Shown: one piece after another, positions 58,701 to 64,000 of the stretch
Position numbering within the stretch: position 1 is the first letter of the stretch
Layout of the letters: every line of letters begins with the position of its first letter
From: Agelas oroides
Taxonomy: Eukaryota; Porifera; Demospongiae; Agelasida; Agelasidae
Direction of reading: 5' to 3'
DNA: 64,000 nucleotides
Assembly (NCBI GenBank): GCA_949130485.1
Contig: OX422184.1
Coordinates: forward strand, 5,019,524-5,083,523
Made by a program: the position numbers and the translations under genes
The notes under the pieces: model-generated
Database searches by the model: none
Told to the model about the DNA's origin: nothing
What the model saw: only the letters and a program-made list of their open reading frames with translations

Positions 58701-61507
58701 ATTTTCTGTTTGACAGTTGGGGTCTTACACTTCTTGAGTTTGTGGTCTTACACTTCTTGAGTTTGTGGTCAGGCTGTTCTGTTTTTAGACAAATGCTGAA
58801 GCTGATAGTTTTGTATAGGTCAAGGAAGTGAAACTTTGTCAAAGCAAAGCTGGTATGGCTTAAAATATATGGAAGTATGATGTGCATTATTTCTGTCTGA
58901 AATTATATCTAGTGTGTAAATTCTTTAGGGACAAACAGAATATTTGAAAAAGCAATGAAAGAGGGTTATGTTACCATCTATGCAACAAAATGTGCTATCA
59001 CTGGCCCTCCTGGTTCAGGTAAGTCGAACCTTCGATCACTTATTCTCAATGAGGAACGTCCTACAATACGTCAAAGCACTCCTGTTGCAACTGAAGCCAC
59101 ACAAGCAACACCAGATTTTATTCCATCTATTCAAGAAGATATGGTAGTAGCTGGTCAGAATGATGGAAAATGGAAGATAGTAGACAGTGATGAGATGAAG
59201 CAGTTAGTGGCCAGTTGGGTAAAGGCACGAAAGTATCAGATGGATGGGGAAGATGATGTGCAGGCCAAAACTACTAGTACCAACAGTGGGGAAGATGTTC
59301 CAATGCAACCAAAATGGAATGAAGCTGCAGAGCATGTTAGCCATAAGCCAACCATTAACCTACGCATATCAAGAGAAATCCTGCGTTTGCTAAGGAAATC
59401 ACATCACAAAGCAGATTGCTTACATGAAATGCGTTTTGTTTACCTTGTTGATACTGGGGGACAACCTCAGTTCCAAGAAGTTTTGCCAATGTTTGTTCGG
59501 AATGCATCTGTGAATCTGTTTGTTTTCAAGCTTTCTGAGAAGCTCAGTGATTGTCCAAAGTTTACTTACTACATTGGTGGGAATCCGTATTGTGAACCAA
59601 AAGAGTTACATCTTACCAACAAGGAGATTATTGAACACTCTGCACGTTCTGTGTTTTCTTGTTGTCAAACACGAGAGATAGAACATATCAGAGAAAAACC
59701 AACCCAACCAGCTGTTGTCTTGCTAGGTACATTCAAGGACCAATCAGATAGTATTGAGACATTGGAACGGAAACAAGAGATTCTATTGAAAGTTCTTGAA
59801 CCATATATTAACCAAGATGGTATTATTGGTGCTTCAAGAAAGATGATGATATTTGACATTGATGGAAGTGAGGAGGGGTGGTCAAAAAATGACAGCATCC
59901 TTACTAAGCTACGTTATGAAGTGATTATAAGAAGCGAATCCATGAAGATTGATGTTCCAATTCGGTGGTTTATGTTTCAACTTCAGCTGAAAGATTATGC
60001 CAAGCGAAAGAACTTGGATTTTGTCACACTCAAGGTCTGTTATGATATTGGGGAACATTTACAAATGGATCATGCAGATATTGATCAGGTTCTTCTCTTC
60101 CTTGACGAAGTGAACCTCATTCTCTACTACCCGGACATTCTTCATGATGTAGTGTTCTGCAATCCACAATTTCTGCTTAGGAAGGTTACAGAAATTATTG
60201 TGGCCAGTTTTCACTGTCTTGTATTGCCTGGTGACAAGTTAGGATCATACAAAGTGTTTCAAAAGGAAGGTATCTTTAGCTCCCAGTTGATAAGTGCAGC
60301 AGCATTTCAAGCAGGATATAATGAAAACTTTTCGCAGAAGGATTTGCTGTTGCTGCTGGAGGAGCTACTCATTATAGCAAAAGTTGGAGAGGACTGCTAT
60401 TTCATGCCTTGTGTCCTGCCAGTTGAACAGCCAACCTCAGATGCTAGGCACCAACTTTGTTCTGAGTCAGAGTTTGCACCGCTTGTTTTTTCATTTCCTA
60501 GTGGATACTCCCCCCGTGGACTGTTTTGTGCTTTAATTGTGTACTTGACCTCACAAAATGGATCCCATACCTGGAACATCACACCAAAACATGGTCTTGC
60601 ACGAAAAAGAAATTTGATTGAATTCGATATTCAAACAACTACCAGTAAGTCTGTAGGTACTGTAGTGATTGAAGATACACTTTCTCTTTTTGTAGTTTAT
60701 GTCTTCGGTCTTGAAGCTAACCATTGTCAAGAAATTCGACGAACTGTGTGTACTGCAATGTTACATGCAACAGAAAATCTTTATTACGACCACAACAAAA
60801 TTGACTGTGAAGTAGGCTTCTTTTGTGACAGCTCATGTGGGATAAAACCTGAACATGCTGCAGTGCAAATGGATGGAAAGGTGAAGTGCACCAAGAACCT
60901 TCGTAGGAAAGCAAAACCATTGACTAAGGAGCAGCAACCTTGGTTTGATGTTAGCACTTCAAGTTTTCAGACAGAAGGTAAGTCCCAGCCTGTGCTCAGA
61001 TTTTATCTGACAGCTGTAGAGAACAGTCTGCTGTTAGATAAAATCTGGGCAGAGGCTAGAAAAAACTGGTTAGTTTTGGTAACAGTGTATAATTAAAGTG
61101 CTGTTTGCAAATGCCCCACAGACACTGATCCAGCGGAACCATCCCTTCGTCAACTAATGGATGTTGCAGCAGTAGTATCGGTATCGTGGAAAAACATAGC
61201 TGTTCAGTTAGAGTTAAGTGCAGCTGATATTGGCCATATAGAAAAGGAAGAGGGTGGAAAAGTGGTTGACTGTTTCAGAGAAGTCTTTATTTTGTGGGAA
61301 AGGAAGGATACTCGACCATATACATGGGCTACCATGATTGCTGTATTGAAAAGTGGCTGTGTTGGTGAAAATCGGATTGCTAACAAACTAGAGATGAAGT
61401 ACTACAATTTATCCAACCAATCTGCTGAATCCAGCTTAGGAAAGCATCCAAGAGATGACTCAGATGTATCTACAGACCTACCACAAAAGCAACTAAGGCA
61501 AACCTAG
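46345..61507 (+). CDS. Predicted 2A / PIP-box / CXXC / GTPase-COR / Death protein, eight exons
   Basis: Coding exons: 46345-46765, 48308-48564, 50614-50686, 52883-53057, 53130-53177, 56022-56077, 58929-60977 and 61122-61507. All have AG/GT borders and the phases agree at every junction, giving 3465 bases and 1154 residues. Order of parts: hydrophobic leader and 2A motif (113-136), PIP box (186-193), basic tract (215-226), CXXC zinc finger (about 287-329), P-loop GTPase (369-376, DTGGQ 518-522, KD 613-614), COR-like region, Death domain (about 1035-1120). 2A skipping would release a 135-residue leader and a 1019-residue protein. The weakest junctions are exon 1 to 2 (phase only) and the donor CAG|GTTTGT of exon 6. 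If either is wrong, this is two genes: 2A-CXXC, and GTPase-Death starting near 58955. An in-frame TAA about 50 bases upstream supports the start. A TATAAA lies only about 10 bases upstream of it, so a later ATG (residue 7 or 43) is possible. Confidence 0.6.
46766..48307. other. Intron 1 of the 2A gene
   Basis: Contains a hairpin element at about 47437-47489 (CAGATTAGTATTACACTTTT / complement) and several short frames without splice support. No alternative coding exon that fits the phase was found before 48308. Confidence 0.45.
48308..48564 (+). CDS. Exon 2: PIP box and nuclear-localisation-like tract
   Basis: Follows acceptor GTTTCATTGCAG, in phase with exon 1, and ends phase 0 at CATTCC|GTGAGT. 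Residues 186-193 are QTSIANFF (48442-48465), an exact match to the PCNA-interacting consensus Q-x-x-[ILM]-x-x-[FY]-[FY], followed by EPKS. The exon ends with a Pro/Gly stretch and a basic run, RPKKQKKHKKHS (residues 215-226), typical of a nuclear localisation signal. Between them the sequence is Ser-rich and probably disordered. An alternative acceptor at 48200 opens the same frame earlier but is out of phase with exon 1. Confidence 0.65.
49432..49546. repeat. 33-bp tandem repeat, about 3.5 copies
   Basis: CATAACATTACATAATGTGG followed by TGCTGTACCTTAC is repeated three times plus a partial copy, with a few substitutions. The complement of CTGTACCTTACCATAACATT occurs once at about 50285-50307, suggesting that the block is one end of an inverted structure inside intron 2. 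Confidence 0.85.
50614..50686 (+). CDS. Exon 3: short basic linker
   Basis: 73 bases between a good acceptor (TTTACTTTTGCAG) and donor (GGAG|GTAAGA), entered in phase 0 and left in phase 1, exactly as the neighbouring exons require. The peptide RQKSARKVRNPAAIQDTQ continues the basic tract of exon 2. No domain of its own. Confidence 0.65.
51337..51942. mobile_element. Foldback element, 606 bp, perfect 9-bp TSD
   Basis: Begins TAGCCTCGTTCCCAGGCCCC and ends with the complement (GGGCCTGGGAATGAGGCTA). Inner arms include TACACGGAAGTGCTACC/complement. GTGGAGATC flanks both sides (51328-51336 and 51943-51951). It lies in intron 3 of the 2A-CXXC gene. The interior has no recognised domain. Confidence 0.93.
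51958..52442. mobile_element. Foldback element next to 51337-51942
   Basis: CATGCATGACGTCAAGGGTA plus GACACGA is mirrored at about 52404-52435 (TCGTGTCTACCCTTGATGTC). Interior non-coding. Also within intron 3. Confidence 0.65.
52883..53177 (+). CDS. Exons 4 and 5 (52883-53057, 53130-53177): CXXC zinc finger core
   Basis: The first exon gives a Gln/Thr/Ser-rich lead and then KRPCGTCESCQREDCGECK. A 72-base intron separates it from DKSKFGGENKLKQRC. The CGxCxxC...DCGxCxxC spacing and the KFGG motif are diagnostic of the CXXC domain that binds unmethylated CpG in DNMT1, KDM2, MLL and TET/CXXC4-type proteins. Seven of the eight zinc-binding cysteines are in these two exons. The KFGG loop that contacts DNA is intact, so binding competence is likely. 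Expected location: nucleus, at CpG-rich unmethylated DNA. Confidence 0.87.
55395..55475. repeat. Dispersed repeat, copy 2 (partner 160-290)
   Basis: ACTAAGTCTCTTCAGATTCA, then ACAGCACTAAT and TCAGTTCAAAGT, is similar to 160-290 in the same orientation, without about 37 bases present there. Confidence 0.5.
55486..55530. mobile_element. Short palindromic MITE, TSD 7 of 9
   Basis: TAGCCTCATTCCCAGGCTTC pairs with GAAGCTTGGCAATGAAGCT. Flanks ACCTTAATG and TCCTTAAAG agree at 7 of 9 positions. Confidence 0.65.
56022..56077 (+). CDS. Exon 6: end of CXXC finger, alternative donors
   Basis: From acceptor TTTATCACAG the frame continues LKRTCLHPVFAQ, supplying the eighth cysteine and the R of the consensus KQ.C..R.C; this fixes the exon as the true continuation. 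Two donors exist. CAA|GTAAGG after 56055 is strong and leads in phase to 56124, where SQAKALYGHL is followed by a stop (56156). CAG|GTTTGT after 56077 is weaker but is the one in phase with the GTPase exon at 58929. The choice would switch between a CXXC-only and a full-length protein. Confidence 0.7.
56391..57224. mobile_element. Foldback element with an internal 400-bp near-perfect palindrome
   Basis: Outer inverted repeats: CTCATTTCGCC, then AATTTGTGTCATTTCGCCTA and CTCA (56391-56452), are mirrored at 57173-57224. Inside, 56536-56719 is almost exactly the reverse complement of 56756-56939 (CACTGCAAGAA to CTCAGAACA), with only about 36 bases between the arms. Located in intron 6, between the CXXC and GTPase exons. 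Confidence 0.85.
58115..58200. repeat. Dispersed repeat shared with 9795-9880
   Basis: GACCTCATTAATTATTCATGA, here read up to 20 bases as GACCTCATTAATTATTCATG, followed by GTTGTCCTACCTTAA, matches the copy at 9795-9880 in order and orientation. Confidence 0.5.
58929..60977 (+). CDS. Exon 7: P-loop GTPase with COR-like region
   Basis: Walker A is GPPGSGKS (exon codons for residues 369-376) after a hydrophobic strand. A Thr-rich insertion of over 100 residues precedes FVYLVDTGGQPQFQ, the switch II/Walker B of Roc-type GTPases (DxGGQ). VVLLGTFKDQSD carries the guanine-specificity TxKD. Then come a winged-helix COR-like region (LLFLDEVNLILYYPD, VVFCNPQFLLRKVTEII, YFMPCVLP) and a C-terminal beta-rich segment (VFSFPSGYSPRGLFCALIV) with a Cys/His cluster (FFCDSSCG, H, KVKC). 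This is the ROCO/MFHAS1-like family common in invertebrates and often fused to Death domains. It is cytosolic or membrane-recruited in known members. The exon ends at a strong donor (GAAG|GTAAGT). If the upstream CXXC link is wrong, M353 (58955) is a plausible start. Confidence 0.87.
60987..61058. mobile_element. Hairpin MITE in the last intron of the 2A-CXXC-GTPase gene
   Basis: AGCCTGTGCTCAGATTTTAT plus CTGACAG and its mirror CTGTTAGATAAAATCTGGGC plus AGAGGCTA form a 72-base hairpin that fills half of the 144-base intron. It begins about ten bases after the donor. Related to the element at 24701. Confidence 0.75.
61122..61507 (+). CDS. Exon 8: Death domain
   Basis: Acceptor GCAAATGCCCCACAG is in phase with exon 7. 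The six-helix death-fold pattern is visible: LRQLMDVAAVVSVSWKNIAV, then QLELSAADIGHIEKE, CFREVFILWERK, YTWATMIAVLKS and ENRIANKLEMKY, with the conserved W after helix 1 and a second W before helix 5. A short polar tail (HPRDDSDVSTDLPQKQ) ends at TAG. Death domains oligomerise with partner death domains in apoptosis and innate-immune signalling. Placed after a ROCO-type GTPase, this would be the output module. Confidence 0.85.
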
Positions 61508-62077
61508 TATTTTTTACTTTAGTTTTAGTTGTGTGTTATATAAGTATTATGCTAACCGGCACGCACCAAAATATTGTAATCCCAGTTGTTACTAAGTGGT
61601 AGTTGCCATATACAGTAGACCTTTGCTAATCTGAATAGCCTTGAAGCAATAGCTGAAAAATAGTTTGGGTTGTTAAATTTGTTTGGATTACTGTAATTCG
61701 TACCGTTGATCGCATGTTAACTAGGTAATGATGATGACGAAGGTGTAAACTTCTTTTCAGTGGATGAACAGTTCTAGATTCTGATCAGTAGTTTGTGTCA
61801 TCTATTTACACAACTCAAGCTGACCCATATTGCTAAAAAATACGTTTGAAAGTGTTCCATATTGCACTTGTGCAGTTTAACAAGCAACCTGAAAACATTA
61901 TGTATTAGCACATGTTGCTGCAATAATAACAGTAATTTCAAATTATGTCAGCTACAACAGATTAGCCATAGCTATGTAGGGCGTGCATGTGACGTCACCC
62001 GGTAGGCAAGTTCTGCATATTTCCGCATACTACTGTATACGTGCCCCCATTTTGAAAGGCAATGAATAGTATGGCGA
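61508..62077. other. 3' flank of the GTPase-Death gene
   Basis: AT-rich. No canonical AATAAA was noticed close to the stop codon. No exon or RNA gene recognised before the foldback at 62078. Confidence 0.4.
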
Positions 62078-62329
62078 CAGAGGAGGTCGGACATGGTTGA
62101 CCTTTGCTAATTGAAACAACTGAGGTCACACTAATTGATCTTGGATATTGCAAGGTAGAAAGTTTTTTTAGCTTTTTCTATGACTGGATACAGCCTTGAA
62201 TCTTGATTTGAAAACTGGGGCCCACCTCAGTGAAAGCCGAGAGAGCTAGTCTGTTGAGATACGAAAAACCAATTAGTGTGACCTCAGCCATTTTAATTAG
62301 TAAAGTTCAACCATGTCCGACCTCCTCTG
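62078..62329. mobile_element. Foldback element, 252 bp, perfect 9-bp TSD
   Basis: Begins CAGAGGAGGTCGGACATGGT and ends with the complement. Arms of about 60 bases extend through GAGGTCACACTAATTG. GTATGGCGA flanks both sides (62069-62077 and 62330-62338). Shares the terminal CAGAGGAGGT with the 3.8-kb foldback at 42303. Confidence 0.92.
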
Positions 62330-62629
62330 GTATGGCGAGGCCTATTCTACGAGCTCGTTTCGAGGTACGGAGCATGCATTTAGCTTCAACTTTATAGTAT
62401 GCAGAGAGCTAGTCATGACAGTTAACATACCTGTACATGAAAGGGATGCTACTTGTAGGATCGTTGCTAGCGCGGGCAGTTCGACGCGCTAGTACTTAAG
62501 TCCCATTAAAAACCGGCAATGTTGCCTATCAAGATGGCAGCGTAGCAACGGTTGCTATGATGTGACGACGTGTATGAACAATCAACGAACCACATCTCCC
62601 TTATAAAACAGGCCTAGATGTTATGCAAA

Positions 62630-62692
62630 GTCACCCACTGCGCAGGACGCGTTTCGGCCAATACCAGGCCTCATCAGCTGCGCTGGGGTGAC
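62630..62692 (-). ncRNA. Hammerhead ribozyme (type I, minimal helix III)
   Basis: Minus-strand reading: CTGATGA (62671-62677), then helix II GGCC-loop-GGCC, then GAAAC (62651-62655), then GCGTC with predicted cleavage after the C at 62646. Helix I is GCGCAG pairing with CTGCGC, extended beyond a small internal loop by GTCACCC pairing with GGGTGAC. Helix III is only one or two base pairs (AC-GC-GU), as described for Penelope-like elements, whose ribozymes may work best as dimers. All core nucleotides are present, so self-cleavage is plausible. Confidence 0.85.
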
Positions 62693-63016
62693 CGGGAGAT
62701 GGGGACTGCTATCTCATGCACAGAATGCAGTCAGGTGGCTGGCCTTATTCAAAAGTCGGTAGAGACTCCTCGAAAGCACCGTCTCTTCGTGCAGCTGTTC
62801 TTCGTGCAGCTGTCTTTCGTTCGAAGGTCTTACGTAGCGATTGATCGTCACGTGTTATCGACGTGTGCGTGCGCGCGCGCGCATACAGAGGCACTGGAGG
62901 TACCGGAAGTATTGTTAATAAGGCACAAGGCAAACAGTGCAAGGCAAACAGTGCGTGTTTAAAGGCTGTGTGTGCATAAATGTGCCAAGCCAAGTAAACT
63001 GCATGTTCAGGCTGCG

Positions 63017-64000
63017 TTAAACAGTAGCTATGGCAATGCATTCAGTAATAATGTTTTTCAGGCACCTCCCGTACTTCTGTAAAGTCCTGGGGTAGCGATG
63101 CACAAAGGTCTTGTAGGTGCTACAGAGTTTTTGGTATACGTATCCCTGTCTAAGTAATCTGGTTGTGAGTAGTTTAGATCTGTAAACAAAATCTTGGTAA
63201 TTACAACATATCCTCAAATATCGAACTAACTGTGAAATTACTACTCCGTATGCTGGTTTTGAGGGTATGTTGCTATCCATGTGTGGAAAATTGACTATTG
63301 AAAAGTTGAAGGCATCCCTCTTATCATACAAGTCTGTGCAAAACTTACCATTCAGGACATTAATGTTAAGATCCAGGTAGGAACAGCTGTCATGGCTCTC
63401 TGTAGTTTTCTTAAGCTCTAATTCTGGGGGGTAAATTTGGCCTATGCATGCTTGAAAATCAGGGTTGTTAAGTGTAAGCAAGTCATCAATATATCTGCAA
63501 GTATTACTAAATTTAGCTGCTACAGAGAGGTCAGTCCGGATTAGGGATTTCATAAACTCAAATTCATAGGAGAAAAGAAATAGATCCGCAACTAATGGAG
63601 CACAATCAGTACCCATAGGGATGCCAATTGTTTGTTGGTAGACAGCTGATCCTATCTGGATGTATACGTTATCTATCAAGAAATTGAACATCTCAACTAA
63701 CTGGTTCACCGTTAAGTTACGGGTATTAGCTACAGGTCTGGAAGTCCAGTAAGCATAATCTTTTCCTAAGGCCATGTGGGAGGCATCTCTGGTATTGTAT
63801 GCATTTCTAATTAACTCTTCCATGCGTGTTTTGAGCTGACTATGGGGGATGTTAGTATAGAGTGTACTGAAATCAAAGCTATCCAATGCTCTTGCGTGTC
63901 TCAACTTTTCTAGGGTGTTAGTCACTTCAGTGGAGTTGTTAATGACCCAAAAGCAGTTTACCCCGGTTCTTCTTTCTATACCATTGCAATATTCCTTGTA
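63017..64000 (-). CDS. Reverse transcriptase of a Penelope-like element, partial
   Basis: The frame is open from the window edge to a stop at 63017. RT motifs: FDFSTLYTNIPH (motif A with catalytic D), IGIPMGTDCAPLVADLFLFS (motif B), CRYIDDLLTLNN (motif C, the YIDD catalytic pair), then PPELELKKT and SYLDLNI (motifs D-E). A His/Arg-rich C-terminus (KTFVHRYPRTLQKYGRC) follows. No GIY-YIG endonuclease is seen after the RT within this frame. The N-terminal part lies beyond base 64000. The frame has no internal stops over about 325 codons, so the copy may be young. Confidence 0.85.
   Translation of the reverse strand, partial: YKEYCNGIERRTGVNCFWVINNSTEVTNTLEKLRHARALDSFDFSTLYTNIPHSQLKTRMEELIRNAYNTRDASHMALGKDYAYWTSRPVANTRNLTVNQLVEMFNFLIDNVYIQIGSAVYQQTIGIPMGTDCAPLVADLFLFSYEFEFMKSLIRTDLSVAAKFSNTCRYIDDLLTLNNPDFQACIGQIYPPELELKKTTESHDSCSYLDLNINVLNGKFCTDLYDKRDAFNFSIVNFPHMDSNIPSKPAYGVVISQLVRYLRICCNYQDFVYRSKLLTTRLLRQGYVYQKLCSTYKTFVHRYPRTLQKYGRCLKNIITECIAIATV

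Larger units (their letters stand above)
62590..64000 (-). mobile_element. Penelope-like retroelement, 3' part
   Basis: Comprises a reverse-transcriptase frame (63017-64000, continuing beyond the window) and, downstream on the same strand, a hammerhead ribozyme (62630-62692). The region around the ribozyme has a decayed second copy at 1845-2030. The combination of this RT type and a minimal hammerhead is characteristic of Penelope-like elements. Confidence 0.8.

Overview
This window is animal nuclear DNA: intron-rich genes, AT-rich spacers, a large satellite block, many small foldback transposons and a 200-base assembly gap (23932-24131). The gene set (a GABA-B-like receptor fragment, a kelch protein, a RING/TRAF-type zinc-finger protein, an SH3 adaptor, and a GTPase/COR-like protein with a Death domain and an N-terminal 2A motif) together with the density of palindromic MITEs suggests an early-branching marine invertebrate. 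A demosponge such as Amphimedon is the best guess. That guess is inference; the sequence does not prove it.

Layout. 1-11.0 kb: mostly non-coding, with dispersed repeats, a decayed Penelope-type hammerhead copy (about 1.85-2.03 kb), weak candidate exons on the minus strand and a broken transposon-type ORF (10.4-11.05 kb). 11.05-13.25 kb: a P-element/THAP9-like transposase tail and the 5' part of a LINE, both on the minus strand. 13.7-23.9 kb: two related ~192-bp satellite subfamilies with three orientation switches and one inserted MITE. 24.1-24.7 kb: the C-terminal part of a GABA-B-like receptor, cut by the gap upstream and by a MITE downstream. 27.0-28.8 kb: three adjacent TIR elements, one carrying a RecQ-like gene fragment. 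29.37-32.95 kb: a two-exon SH3 gene (+). 34.13-35.06 kb: a kelch exon (-). 36.2-37.5 kb: a tandem duplication. 39.17-40.99 kb: a RING/TRAF zinc-finger gene (-). 41.4-46.25 kb: nested foldback elements, including a 3.8-kb inverted-repeat structure. 46.3-61.5 kb: the main gene. 62.0-64.0 kb: a foldback element, then a Penelope-like element with an intact-looking hammerhead ribozyme and a reverse transcriptase running off the window.

The main result is a reconstructed eight-exon gene at 46345-61507 (+). Its splice phases agree at every junction and predict about 1154 residues: a hydrophobic stretch ending in a 2A-type ribosome-skipping motif, a consensus PCNA-binding PIP box, a basic nuclear-localisation-like tract, a complete eight-cysteine CXXC zinc finger with KFGG, a P-loop GTPase with DTGGQ, a COR-like region and a C-terminal Death domain. 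Such a protein would link CpG/chromatin reading, PCNA docking and a death-fold signalling module, with 2A deciding whether the hydrophobic leader stays attached. Two competing donors in the last CXXC exon could give either a short CXXC-only protein or the full GTPase-Death form.

A second theme is a large family of palindromic elements starting TAGTCTCG or TAGCCTCG. At least five have perfect 9-bp target-site duplications and others have near-perfect ones, which points to mobilisation by a MULE-type transposase.
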